NCBI RefSeq assembly: GCF_029392875.1
Contig: NZ_CP113946.1
Coordinates: 1,798,001 to 1,862,000, forward strand
DNA: 64,000 nucleotides
Reading direction: 5' to 3'
From: Lactobacillus sp. ESL0677
Lineage (GTDB): Bacteria; Bacillota; Bacilli; Lactobacillales; Lactobacillaceae
Each line of letters opens with the position of its first letter. Positions within the stretch are counted from its first letter, which is position 1. The notes under the pieces are model-generated. The model ran no database searches. It saw nothing but the letters and a program-made list of their open reading frames with translations, and was not told where the DNA came from. A program made the position numbers and the translations under genes. This document shows, piece after piece, positions 16,888-24,977 of this stretch.

Positions 16888-17850
16888 ATGAAATTAGGAA
16901 TTGTCGGCAGCGGCAAAATTGTCCACGACTTTTTAACAACAGCAAATAAAATTGCTAACTTGGAACTGGCTGCAATTTCAACGACTCAGCGCAGTCAACA
17001 GATTGCGCGCGATTTAGCTAAACAATATGGCATCAAGGAAGTCTTTGCCGATAATGACCAACTTTATCATGATGCCAATGTCGACACGGTTTATGTAGCT
17101 GTCCCTAACTCCTTGCATTACGAGGTAGTTAAAAAGGCACTTGAAGCTGGCAAAAACGTAATTTGTGAAAAGCCATACATGGCAACAACTGCTCAAGCCC
17201 AGGAACTCAAACAAATTGCGGACGAACACCACGTAATTATCGTTGAGGCAATTACCAACATTCATCTGCCCAACTACAAGGCAATCAAGCGTATCTTGCC
17301 TAAGATTGGGCCAGTTCACATTGTCTCGCTCAATTACACCCAGTATTCAAGTCGCTATGACAACTTCCTAAAAGGTATCATTGAGCCAGTCTTTGATCCA
17401 GCAAAAGATGGCGGTACCTTGAAGGACCTAAATATTTATAACATTCACCTCGCCGTTGGCTTATTCGGCAAGCCCGACCACGTTCAATATTACCCAGTAA
17501 TGCAGAAAAACATTGACACTTCCGGAATTTTGAACCTGACATACGCGGACAAACAGGCAACCTTGGTCGCAGCCAAGGACTGTTATACGACGCCGCGGTC
17601 ATTCATCGAGGGCGAAAAGGGTTCAATCTACTTCGATGGTTCAACTGGAGTGATTGACAACTTCACCATTGAGTTACGCACCGGTGAAACGAAGAAAGTT
17701 AATTTAAACAAATTCGATCACAGAATGGCCAGTGAATTCACCGATTTTGTCAACATTATCGACAATCACGACGTAGATACTGCCAACGAATTATACGACC
17801 ACAGCATGACCGTTATGGATGTGTTGGCTGCCGCCGTTAAGTCAGTTTAA
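16888..17850 (+). CDS. Gfo/Idh/MocA-family oxidoreductase
   Basis: A 320-residue NAD(P)-dependent oxidoreductase. The Rossmann motif GIVGSGKI is at residues 3-10 and the conserved EKPYMAT (EKP, catalytic lysine) near residue 95. The second domain runs from about 125. The family oxidises or reduces sugars, inositols or related polyols; members in lactobacilli are of unassigned substrate. It has its own ribosome binding site (TGGAGG) and is monocistronic between terminators. Confidence 0.88.
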   Translation: MKLGIVGSGKIVHDFLTTANKIANLELAAISTTQRSQQIARDLAKQYGIKEVFADNDQLYHDANVDTVYVAVPNSLHYEVVKKALEAGKNVICEKPYMATTAQAQELKQIADEHHVIIVEAITNIHLPNYKAIKRILPKIGPVHIVSLNYTQYSSRYDNFLKGIIEPVFDPAKDGGTLKDLNIYNIHLAVGLFGKPDHVQYYPVMQKNIDTSGILNLTYADKQATLVAAKDCYTTPRSFIEGEKGSIYFDGSTGVIDNFTIELRTGETKKVNLNKFDHRMASEFTDFVNIIDNHDVDTANELYDHSMTVMDVLAAAVKSV

Positions 17851-17860
17851 TAATCAAATA

Positions 17861-17900
17861 AAGCTGCAGTTAACCACTAATGGGTTAACTGCAGCTTTTA
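17861..17900. terminator. Bidirectional terminator
   Basis: AAAGCTGCAGTTAACC/GGTTAACTGCAGCTTT, a long near-perfect hairpin with flanking A/T runs, between convergent genes. Confidence 0.9.
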
Positions 17901-18749
17901 TTTTGTCTTCGTTTGTGCGATTAAATACGCTAGCACCGGGCTGATGTCCATCCCGTAGCGTAGTTCTTCCTGCTTCTCAGTCTTATTGGCTGCAATTGCC
18001 AGATGTGTGGCAGTGACTGCCGTCTTAACGGCAGCAGGTAACGTCCACCCCAAATTAAGTAACCCGGCCAAACTAGCCGCAAACAAGTCACCGGCACCAT
18101 AAAAATGCCCTGCAGCATATTCCTGACCATAATAGTGCAGTTGCCCCTGCATTAACCAGCAGCAGCCGATCTGTTCACCACGGCGAACACCAGTTACTAC
18201 CACTTGTAAATGTTGCTTGCTTTGCCCCTCAACTGCCTTAATTGCCTGCACCAACTCTGCATCACTAGCCGTTGCGCGCAACTTATATTTAGTTCCAGAT
18301 AAAAAATTTAATTCAGTTAAGTTTGGCGTTGTCACGGTCGCAGTCGTTACTAGTTCCTTGACCGCCGCAATATCTGCTGGCACTAATTCAGGATAAAGTT
18401 CGCCGTCATCCCCTAGCACCGGATCAACAACTACCTGCTTAAACTTGCCCTGACGACATTCTTCAGCCAGCAATTTACAAGTTGCCCGACTACCAAGATA
18501 CCCCGTTAATATTGTTGTAAAGTCCAGGTCAGTAATCTGTCGCCAATGTGCAAATGCTTGTGGGATAAACGTTGTTAAGTCAGCTATCCGGGGAGTGCCG
18601 AAGCCCTCAGTTTGCGTTGATAAAACCTGCGTCGGCAGACTGCCATACTTAATTCCCAATGCACTCATAACACTAATTGCCGTGGTCGTAGAAATACCGC
18701 CAATTGCCGAATAATCTTCCACGAGTAATAATTTCTGCTTTGTTTTCAT
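17898..18749 (-). CDS. Pyridoxal/pyridoxamine kinase-like protein (ribokinase superfamily)
   Basis: A 283-residue vitamin-B6 kinase-type protein: N-terminal VEDYSAIGGISTT (substrate loop), central VVDPVLGDDGELYPEL (family signature), TTPNLTELNFLSG, and the C-terminal anion hole and catalytic base YGAGDLFAASLAGL near 225-238. It would phosphorylate pyridoxal or pyridoxamine to supply PLP from salvage. Hydroxymethylpyrimidine kinase is a less likely alternative given the YGAGD motif. Single gene; the ATG follows GAAGTGA. Confidence 0.82.
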   Translation of the reverse strand: MKTKQKLLLVEDYSAIGGISTTTAISVMSALGIKYGSLPTQVLSTQTEGFGTPRIADLTTFIPQAFAHWRQITDLDFTTILTGYLGSRATCKLLAEECRQGKFKQVVVDPVLGDDGELYPELVPADIAAVKELVTTATVTTPNLTELNFLSGTKYKLRATASDAELVQAIKAVEGQSKQHLQVVVTGVRRGEQIGCCWLMQGQLHYYGQEYAAGHFYGAGDLFAASLAGLLNLGWTLPAAVKTAVTATHLAIAANKTEKQEELRYGMDISPVLAYLIAQTKTK

Positions 18750-18833
18750 ATTTTCACTTCATTCAGTAATTTAAATTTACTTACATTATAAACTCATGAG
18801 GCAACCACTGCAGAACATTTTAAGACTAACGAA

Positions 18834-18872
18834 AAAATCACTTTAGGAATAAGCTAAACTCCTAAAGTGATT
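18834..18872 (-). terminator. Terminator of the SLAP amidase gene
   Basis: Minus strand AAAATCACTTTAGGA/CTCCTAAAGTGATTTTT hairpin with a T-rich tail, immediately downstream of 18877. Confidence 0.85.
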
Positions 18873-18876
18873 TTAT

Positions 18877-20019
18877 TTAATTAAAATTTGCGGCTTTCAC
18901 AAATTCAGTAGTATTAATTTGGTAGTAGATCATGCCATTAATCACAACTTTGCCACCGTAAGTACGAACACGACTGCCGCGATAAAGCTTAACACCGTTC
19001 GTTCTCTTACCAGCCGTATCATAAACATAGGCATTATGACTCAGCTTCCGCGTCTTACCAATAATGTTGCTGGCAACAACATATTCGTCGGTACCAATTT
19101 GCAAGTACTTTTTACCATTGATAGTTTTAGAATTACCAACTGTTACCTTAGTACCAGCGGTCTTCAAAGCTGCACTTGTGCGCTCACCTTGGCCGTTATA
19201 AGTGTAGGCATCGTGCATCAAAGTCTGCTTGCCAGTTGGTGCTTGCGAAACTGTTGTTGCTGTATCAGCGGTTGTTCCATCGGTTGTGGAAGTATCAGTA
19301 TCGGTCGCACTCACATCAGTGTCAGCACCCTGCAAGTTATAGTAATACTTGATTAAGGAGTAAAACTTGCTCATCGAGTAGCCCCACTTGCTAAAGTAGC
19401 CGTCAGGGTCCGTATGATTGGTGCCGCCTAAATATTTAGAAACAGCATGGTGCGACCAGATTGTCCCTTTACCAGTATTAACCGCATTACTTGGCGTTAA
19501 ATCATAACGGTGCAAAATCTTGGCTGCATAAATCGCATCGTTGTTCACACTCTTAGCAAAGTTATCCCGCGTGTTTTCCTCAGCTAATTCAATCTGGAAA
19601 AAGCGGTTGTTGGCAACTGCACCGGCACCCCAAACACCGTACTTAGGGGTCATCATCTGAATAACTTGCTTGTGATCAACAAAGGCGTGAACATAAGCGT
19701 ACATCTTCATCCATTCACGGTTGAAGTAAATGGCTTCGTTATAAGCAGTCGCGTTAGGCGTTGCTGTCTCGTGGATCACTATTCCTTCAGGCTTACCATA
19801 GCGATACTTAATCTTATTACCGTTGGCATAAAATTTATTATACTTAATCCCCTCTGTCTGGAGCAATTTGTATAGGTAGGTCACACCCACATAATCGTTC
19901 TCTTTCGCAAGCGAATTAATCGAGGCAGCCTCCGCTGTCTCACTTTGACTCATTCCAAAAACAGGCGCAACTAAACCTACTCCGATAGCAATAGTAGTTA
20001 TTAGTTTCTTTATCTTCAT
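18877..20019 (-). CDS. N-acetylmuramoyl-L-alanine amidase with C-terminal SLAP repeats
   Basis: A 380-residue secreted wall hydrolase. Signal peptide in residues 1-32 (ends ...SETAEAA). Amidase_2/PGRP domain at about 70-215, with zinc-ligand-type residues in IVIHETAT, HAFVDH and IWSHHAVSKY...DPDGYF. A Thr/Asp-rich linker (about 235-265) follows, then two SLAP repeats (270-380, HDAYTYNGQGERT and HNAYVYDTAGKRT). SLAP repeats bind the wall or S-layer lattice in Lactobacillus. The adjacent upstream gene is another SLAP-tagged hydrolase. The 28-base gap with a ribosome binding site suggests shared expression. Confidence 0.9.
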   Translation of the reverse strand: MKIKKLITTIAIGVGLVAPVFGMSQSETAEAASINSLAKENDYVGVTYLYKLLQTEGIKYNKFYANGNKIKYRYGKPEGIVIHETATPNATAYNEAIYFNREWMKMYAYVHAFVDHKQVIQMMTPKYGVWGAGAVANNRFFQIELAEENTRDNFAKSVNNDAIYAAKILHRYDLTPSNAVNTGKGTIWSHHAVSKYLGGTNHTDPDGYFSKWGYSMSKFYSLIKYYYNLQGADTDVSATDTDTSTTDGTTADTATTVSQAPTGKQTLMHDAYTYNGQGERTSAALKTAGTKVTVGNSKTINGKKYLQIGTDEYVVASNIIGKTRKLSHNAYVYDTAGKRTNGVKLYRGSRVRTYGGKVVINGMIYYQINTTEFVKAANFN

Positions 20020-20047
20020 CTAAAATTTCATTCCTTATTACTATGAT

Positions 20048-21268
20048 TTATTTAAAATTACCGGCTTTGACATATTGATGGATACCAATACGGTAATATT
20101 TTTGGCCAACAATCGTGTAGGTAGAACCGTAAGTAGCTACAGCTGTACCCTTCTTTTCTGTCGTTTCATTATCACGATTGCCATAATCATTGTAAACATA
20201 GGCATTATGCTTCAAAATGCGCATTGTACCATCAATATTGCCGGCAGCAACATATTGATCGTCTCCGATCCGGTAATACTTCTTACCGTTGATCTTCTTG
20301 GTACCATAAGTGGCAATGACCTTGCCTTCGCTACCCGCCTTAAGAGCTTTCATGCCCTTAACGCGCGTTAGTTTTGAAGTATAAACATAAGCATTGTGCA
20401 TCAAGGTCTTCTTAACCTTGGTTTCACCTTTAGGAGCTTGAGATGCTGGTGGCAAAGCACTGCCGAGATTTAGACTTGCGCCATTAACCCAACCTTTGCC
20501 AGCAATGTACATTCTCTTTTTACCGTTATAAAATGTGATGGTCTTAGTAACAGTAACGTTATCGCCCTTAGTAATTGAGTTGGTCTTTGCGGAAACCGAA
20601 TGGTCTGTCGGCCAAGCATAAGTTGCACCGGACTTCTTAACCGTGTAGGCAGCACTGGCGTTAGAAATCTTAGGGTCATATTGCGTTAGGTTATAGGTTG
20701 TAATTTGACGGTTCAAGGTTGTGTTGTAATTAGGGTCAGTGGCATAAGTTCCCGTCAGAGCCTTAGTGGCAGCGCCGTAACTAGCCGCATTCTCAAGCCA
20801 AGTGCCTTGGTAGCGATCTGGCTGCCAGCTGACACCTTCACGCAGCTTCATTCCATTATCATCAAATGAACCTTGATAGCTTGAATATTTTCTAAATTTG
20901 GCAGTTTCATAATAGCTCTTGCCGTTCTTATCGACCTCGCGCGTCTTACTGCTGTAGACATCACCTGTCCAGCTATCGTCGGCCTTCATCCCGAACAGGT
21001 TGTTGGCATTAACAGACAGCCCTGATTGGCCCCAGTTAGACTCAATGATTGCCTGCGCAATCATTACTGATGGGTACAAACCATACTTCTTAGCGACCTT
21101 CTTTGCTTGTGAAGCAGCAGTAGCTAAAAACGCACTTTGATTATCCGTAGCAGCCTTGACCTTCTCAGCCTTGGCTGGAGAAGTAGCAATTAAGTTGTTG
21201 GTAACTGGTATAACGGCTGACGATAATAAAGCCGCGGCAGCAAAACCAGTGATAAATTTATTTTTCAT
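20048..21268 (-). CDS. Endo-beta-N-acetylglucosaminidase (GH73) with SLAP repeats
   Basis: A 406-residue secreted peptidoglycan hydrolase. The frame is open 28 codons further upstream, but the ATG at 21268 follows AAGGAGGAC and opens a clear signal peptide (MKNKFITGFAAAALLSSA...AKAEK). GH73 domain with YPSVMIAQAIIESNWG (catalytic Glu) near 55-70 and NLFGMK. A linker domain follows, then SLAP repeats starting HNAYVYTSKLTRVKG and HNAYVYNDYGNRD. It cleaves glycan strands, for daughter-cell separation or autolysis. Confidence 0.9.
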   Translation of the reverse strand: MKNKFITGFAAAALLSSAVIPVTNNLIATSPAKAEKVKAATDNQSAFLATAASQAKKVAKKYGLYPSVMIAQAIIESNWGQSGLSVNANNLFGMKADDSWTGDVYSSKTREVDKNGKSYYETAKFRKYSSYQGSFDDNGMKLREGVSWQPDRYQGTWLENAASYGAATKALTGTYATDPNYNTTLNRQITTYNLTQYDPKISNASAAYTVKKSGATYAWPTDHSVSAKTNSITKGDNVTVTKTITFYNGKKRMYIAGKGWVNGASLNLGSALPPASQAPKGETKVKKTLMHNAYVYTSKLTRVKGMKALKAGSEGKVIATYGTKKINGKKYYRIGDDQYVAAGNIDGTMRILKHNAYVYNDYGNRDNETTEKKGTAVATYGSTYTIVGQKYYRIGIHQYVKAGNFK

Positions 21269-21376
21269 AAAGTATGTGTCCTCCTTAATCGACATCTTTA
21301 TTGTATCGGGCAAACCTCGACTAGACAATAGTTTCCATTTAATTGTAGTCAAAAAGTAATATTGCCCGTCATTTTA

Positions 21377-21883
21377 TTACAAATTAGTAATCTGCACATC
21401 CAGAACTTGACGCAGATGAGCCAATAATTGACGTTTAATCCGTTGCAACTGTACCCGCGTGACACGGGCCTCTTGGACTAACGCACTAATTGGTTCACCA
21501 GCAATTAAATTATGAAAAAATAACAATTGTTCTAATTCTGACATCTGCGCAACTTCTCGTTCTAAGATCAAATAGTTGTCCCAGTTATTCATCATGCCCA
21601 AATCGCGTGCTTGCTCAAGTTCAGTCTGCCGCTCACTCGTTTTTTGTTCCTTGCGCAGCTGGTCAATCGTATGCCAGATAATCTTGCGAAAACTCCGCCG
21701 ATCAACTTCTTCTGGAGATAAACTCCCAGGCTGATCTAACATTTGTGCGTAAACGCAAATTCCTTCTTGCAACAAGTCATCATAATTAGTATAGTCCTGT
21801 CTAACGTGGGCGGCTTTTAATGCGCCCCGAACTAATCTTTGATTCTCCCAAGCGGCTATAAAAGCCTCTCTATTAATCTTCAT
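21377..21883 (-). CDS. Sigma-70-family sigma factor, ComX/SigH-like
   Basis: A protein of about 168 residues with a region-2-like segment (DYTNYDDLLQEGICVYAQML...SFRKIIWHTIDQLRKEQ) and a region-4-like helix-turn-helix at the C-terminus (ISALVQEARVTRVQLQRIKRQLLAHLRQ). The size matches the small alternative sigma factors of lactobacilli (ComX/SigH type) rather than ECF or housekeeping sigma. The ATG at 21883 is preferred over the one three codons upstream, which overlaps the GAGGAA binding site. Its neighbour on the same strand is a ComK-like protein, so a role in competence-gene control is plausible but inferred. Confidence 0.7.
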   Translation of the reverse strand: MKINREAFIAAWENQRLVRGALKAAHVRQDYTNYDDLLQEGICVYAQMLDQPGSLSPEEVDRRSFRKIIWHTIDQLRKEQKTSERQTELEQARDLGMMNNWDNYLILEREVAQMSELEQLLFFHNLIAGEPISALVQEARVTRVQLQRIKRQLLAHLRQVLDVQITNL

Positions 21884-21912
21884 CTGTGACATTTCCTCGG
21901 TTTCGATATTGT

Positions 21913-21926
21913 CACAAGCGCTTGTG
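21913..21926. promoter_or_regulatory. Perfect 14-bp palindrome upstream of the sigma factor gene
   Basis: CACAAGCGCTTGTG is a perfect palindrome 30 bases before the start codon. It resembles a LacI/CcpA-type operator core (AAGCGCTT). The regulator is unknown. Confidence 0.45.
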
Positions 21927-22075
21927 CACTATTAGATTAGCAAGATTGAGTAATGATTAAAAAGCAAATAAAGTAAGCGATACCAATTAATAAATAAGGC
22001 ATACAATTTATGAGAATTTTCGCAACTTAAGAATAACTATCGTATAATTAGCCTCTACTTTTGGGTAAAAAAGTC

Positions 22076-22106
22076 AGAAAAAAAGCACGAATTAGTTAAT
22101 TCGTGC
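22076..22106 (-). terminator. Terminator of the ComK-like gene
   Basis: Minus strand CACGAATTA/TAATTCGTG hairpin followed by a run of eight T residues. Confidence 0.85.
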
Positions 22107-22113
22107 AGTACAA

Positions 22114-22968
22114 TTAAAATAATGTGTTCGGCCGTCTACTCGAAAGATAAACAGTATGGTGGTCATCTTGAATTAACGGTTGCTCAAGCAGCTTTGCCAA
22201 ACATTGGCCATAACGCGCATGACTCTTATCCAAGACAGCCTGATAAATATCTTTGAGAGACGATGTATTTAGCGTTGGATGTGGGTGAAAGTAGGCACGC
22301 TTATCAAGTAGTGACTTACCCTGCGTTCGCCGCACCTGCCAACCTAAAGAATACTCCAAGTGATTACTCCCAAGCTTGTACATGGCATGGTTGTAGTACA
22401 AGCTGCTGTAGACCTGCGTACTGATATAACGCGTGCAATCTGTAAATGTAAAAGTGTACGTCAACCCTCGGCACGTCACCGTATTAAAGGCAATGGTCGA
22501 CTTGCCAAGAGAGCGAAAATTAGCCATGTGATGCAACGCCACCCAGTCAGTATCGCCAGTTGTGTAGCCATGCATCGAAAAGTAGGCACGCTTGCCAGTC
22601 GCAATCACATAATGTGACCTCTGGTTAAGCCAATTGGCAAACTCGCGTTGAAACTCCAACCCACCTAGTAAGTTGTTTTGCGTAAATGAGTTAATTAACG
22701 ACCGACTGCTGCTGGTGCACAAAACAATTCCTTTTTGTAGGTCAAAAATTGCACTTTTATACTTATTTAACAGTGGCTGCTTTTGAAATTGATAAATGGC
22801 AAGCGTATTTTCATTCACGCGATATTTAGCATCATCCACCAGATACCCGCTTAATGCCGGCGATTGTACTTCCTCCTGCAACTTAGCCTTCGACCAGTTA
22901 CGGTACTTCTTAGCAGTTGGTAAACACCAACCTTGATTTGTCGTTTCAGGCAAATTACTGTCCTCCAT
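22114..22968 (-). CDS. ComK-like protein (putative competence regulator)
   Basis: A 284-residue protein. Its centre resembles ComK of Bacillus in pattern: a block around residues 125-200 with a Phe-Ser-Met/Gly-Tyr-Thr segment, then DWVALHHMANF aligning with the CGWISHVHVKEF stretch of ComK, then beta strands and YNHAMYK at the position of ComK's WLRTKF. It is longer than ComK (192 aa) at both ends. No enzyme motif is seen. The ATG has no ribosome binding site, whereas GGAGGA inside codons 2-3 lies 6 bases before a TTG at codon 6 (22953), which may be the real start. It neighbours a ComX/SigH-like sigma gene. Identification rests on my alignment by eye. Confidence 0.45.
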   Translation of the reverse strand: MEDSNLPETTNQGWCLPTAKKYRNWSKAKLQEEVQSPALSGYLVDDAKYRVNENTLAIYQFQKQPLLNKYKSAIFDLQKGIVLCTSSSRSLINSFTQNNLLGGLEFQREFANWLNQRSHYVIATGKRAYFSMHGYTTGDTDWVALHHMANFRSLGKSTIAFNTVTCRGLTYTFTFTDCTRYISTQVYSSLYYNHAMYKLGSNHLEYSLGWQVRRTQGKSLLDKRAYFHPHPTLNTSSLKDIYQAVLDKSHARYGQCLAKLLEQPLIQDDHHTVYLSSRRPNTLF

Positions 22969-23001
22969 GATAATATATTTTAGTATTTGTTGACTTATAT
23001 A

Positions 23002-23028
23002 ATTATACTAAAACTGTTATCGCTTTCA
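23002..23028 (-). promoter_or_regulatory. Promoter with overlapping catabolite-response element, ComK-like gene
   Basis: Minus strand -10 TATAAT at 23002-23007. TGTTATCGCTTTCA (plus strand, 23015-23028) matches 13 of 14 positions of the CcpA cre consensus and lies in the spacer and -35 area, a repressing position. This suggests that the gene is shut off on preferred sugars. Confidence 0.5.
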
Positions 23029-23039
23029 TAGAGCAAAAT

Positions 23040-23480
23040 AAAAAATAGCCAAAGTTTTTATGCTTGGGCTATTAGAGTGCTTGGGTTAAACAAGCTCCAA
23101 TTATACAAAATTTATTCCTTACTGTTTTTTTAGGATTTAAATATTCAAGTACATCTTCTCTTTTGACATTCAAATTTTAGATTCCAATTACAAAACTCGC
23201 CCATCAGCAACATCATTTAAAGAATATGATTTGCTAAATCTGTCATTGTCATGATAATTCTCTCCTGGCACGAAAAATATATTCTATATGAATAATTATA
23301 CACATTGTACATATTAAGTACGAACAATTTTTAATTTAATAATCAAGTATTGTAGTTCAAGCTGTCTAATTTTAAACATTTTTATCGTTTTGTTACTATA
23401 ATTCCCCTATCAAAAAAAGCAGCCACTAAAATCACTACCTATTATTTAATGAAATAATAGCAATACTTATCTTTAGTCGC
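23040..23480 (-). other. Intergenic stretch with a terminator and decayed coding sequence
   Basis: A minus-strand hairpin with T run (23040-23074, AATAGCCCAAGC/TTTGGCTATT) ends some transcript from the right. Near 23185-23255 a good AGGAGAG site precedes ATG, but the frame stops after 11 codons; another frame continues KSYSLNDVADGRVL before stops. This looks like a broken small gene of unknown kind. A perfect CTATTATTT/AAATAATAG hairpin lies at 23439-23461. No intact gene is seen. Confidence 0.3.
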
Positions 23481-23593
23481 AGGACATATTGTTAAAAAAA
23501 TTAAAGACAACTAAACAATCAATTTGCTATAATGTTTAAGACGTAGAAAGTTAAAAGACGGTTTACTACCTGTGCATGAAGGGACTGATGCCT

Positions 23594-23647
23594 ATGAGCA
23601 TGAGTGAATTCATACTCCAATCTATTGTAAGAAAGGAGGACAGGTAG
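23594..23647 (+). CDS. Leader peptide, unit 1
   Basis: A 17-residue ORF, MSMSEFILQSIVRKEDR. Its TAG stop directly abuts the TTG start of the hydrophobic peptide gene, and its last codons contain that gene's AAGGAGG ribosome binding site. The ORF is kept in all three units, which argues for translational coupling. It is not proven to be translated. Confidence 0.5.
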   Translation: MSMSEFILQSIVRKEDR

Positions 23648-23803
23648 TTGGAAATCATTTTGGCGCTAATGCTACTTCTTGCTATTAGTTTAGTGGGATT
23701 AGCATTTTATTTAGCTAAAATGAAGCAGTATCAACTAGTAGCGATATTGATAATGAACACAATACCACTTATAGTTGAACTACTAAACAGTTTGCTCAAT
23801 TAA
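23648..23803 (+). CDS. Hydrophobic 51-aa peptide, putative type I toxin, unit 1
   Basis: Starts at TTG, 8 bases after AGGAGG. The sequence begins MEIILALMLLLAISLVGLAF, then a basic break (YLAKMKQYQ), then a second hydrophobic segment (LVAILIMNTIPLIVELL): two short membrane helices with a KMK turn. The predicted mRNA runs from about 23540 to the terminator near 23935, far longer than needed. Its 5' end GACGTAG...GGTTTACTACCTG is complementary to CAGGTAGTAAACC...CTACGTC just before the terminator. Small membrane peptide plus structured stable mRNA suggests a type I toxin-antitoxin locus. No family match is recognised. Confidence 0.6.
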   Translation: MEIILALMLLLAISLVGLAFYLAKMKQYQLVAILIMNTIPLIVELLNSLLN

Positions 23804-24062
23804 TTTAGAGCAAACGAAAACCGTCTACTTCTGCTTGGAACGACGGTTTTGAAAAAAACTATAATTTCAGGTAGTAAACCACTTTTAGTGGAACTACGTC
23901 AGGGAGTTGTGTTACAGCACAGCTCCTTTTTTATTACAAAAATAGTTTAACACGAAAACTGAAATTTATAAAGACAAGCGATAAATCATTTTGCTATAAT
24001 ATTTAAGACGTAGAAAAAGTTAAAGGACGGTTTACTACCTGTAAGTGAAAGGACTGATGCCT

Positions 24063-24116
24063 ATGAGCATGAGTGGATTCATACTCCAATCGATTATCAG
24101 AAAGGAGGACAGGTAG
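24063..24116 (+). CDS. Leader peptide, unit 2
   Basis: MSMSGFILQSIIRKEDR, 17 residues, two substitutions from unit 1. The stop abuts the TTG start of the next ORF as in the other units. Confidence 0.5.
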   Translation: MSMSGFILQSIIRKEDR

Positions 24117-24272
24117 TTGGAAATCATTTTGGCTTTAATGCTACTTCTTGCTATTAGTTTAGTAGGATTAGCATTTAAGCTTGCTAAAATGAAGCAGTAT
24201 CAACTAGTAGCGATATTGATAATGAACACAATACCACTTGTAGTTGAACTGCTAAGAAGTTCGCTCAATTAA
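24117..24272 (+). CDS. Hydrophobic 51-aa peptide, putative type I toxin, unit 2
   Basis: Same architecture as unit 1, with Y21K, I42V, N47R and L49S-type changes (ends ELLRSSLN). The added Lys and Arg make this copy more basic. It has an intact TATAAT promoter. In the 3' segment complementary to the leader two bases have changed (CTGGTAGTAAATC), weakening the end-to-end pairing relative to units 1 and 3. Confidence 0.6.
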   Translation: MEIILALMLLLAISLVGLAFKLAKMKQYQLVAILIMNTIPLVVELLRSSLN

Positions 24273-24531
24273 TTTTGAGCAAACAAATACCGTCAGATTT
24301 TCTACTGGAACTTGACGGTTTTGAAAAATTTTAAATTTCTGGTAGTAAATCGCTTTTAAGTGATCTACGTCAAGGAGTTGTGTGACAGCACAGCTCCTTT
24401 TTCATTACAGAATTAGTTTAACACGAAAGTGTAAAATTATAAAGACAACCGAACAATCAATTTGTCATAGTATCCAAGACGTAAAAAGTTAAAAGACGGT
24501 TTACTACCTGTGCATGAAGGGACTGATGCCT

Positions 24532-24585
24532 ATGAGCATGAGTGGATTCATACTCCAATCGATTATCAGAAAGGAGGACAGGTAG
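24532..24585 (+). CDS. Leader peptide, unit 3
   Basis: Identical to the unit 2 leader, 17 residues, stop codon abutting the TTG of the following ORF. Confidence 0.5.
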   Translation: MSMSGFILQSIIRKEDR

Positions 24586-24741
24586 TTGGAAATCATTTTG
24601 GCGCTAATGCTACTTCTTGCTATTAGTTTAGTGGGATTAGCATTTTATTTAGCTAAAATCAAGCAGTATCAACTAGTAGCGATATTGATAATGAACACAA
24701 TACCACTTGTAGTTGAACTACTAAACAGTTTGTTCAATTAA
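24586..24741 (+). CDS. Hydrophobic 51-aa peptide, putative type I toxin, unit 3
   Basis: Nearly the same peptide as unit 1 (M25I, I42V, ending LNSLFN). The -10 box in this unit is CATAGT instead of TATAAT, so expression is probably low. The ORF itself is intact. Confidence 0.55.
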   Translation: MEIILALMLLLAISLVGLAFYLAKIKQYQLVAILIMNTIPLVVELLNSLFN

Positions 24742-24977
24742 TTTTGAACAAGCAAAAACCGTCTACCTCTGACTGGAATGACGGTATTGAAAGAAATTAT
24801 AATTTCAGGTAGTAAACCACTTTTAGTGGTTCTACGTTAAGGAGTTGTGTTGGAGCACAGCTCTTTTTTATTACACATATAAGTGTAACATGAAAACTAA
24901 AATTTATAAAGACAAGACTAGCCTTACTTTCGAGGAGTGACCATTAAGGAATCATATTTATATGATTTTTTAGTTAG

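Larger units (their letters stand above)
23490..24916 (+). repeat. Three tandem 470-bp units plus a truncated fourth start
   Basis: Units begin near the AAAGACAA motif at about 23503, 23970 and 24441, and a fourth AAAGACAAG at 24908 ends abruptly, so the period is about 467-471 bp. Each unit holds a promoter, a 17-codon leader ORF, a 51-codon hydrophobic ORF, a CCGTC/GACGG hairpin and a strong terminator (GGAGTTGTG...CACAGCTCC plus T run). Unit 1 has TATAAT at 23528-23533 and unit 2 has TATAAT. In unit 3 the -10 has decayed to CATAGT. Confidence 0.85.

Noticed and set aside
23490..24916. MITE-type transposable element (complementary GACGTAG...CTACGTC ends)
   Set aside because: The complementary ends coincide with the predicted mRNA start and with the bases just before the terminator, and no target-site duplications are seen. 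RNA folding explains the complementarity better.
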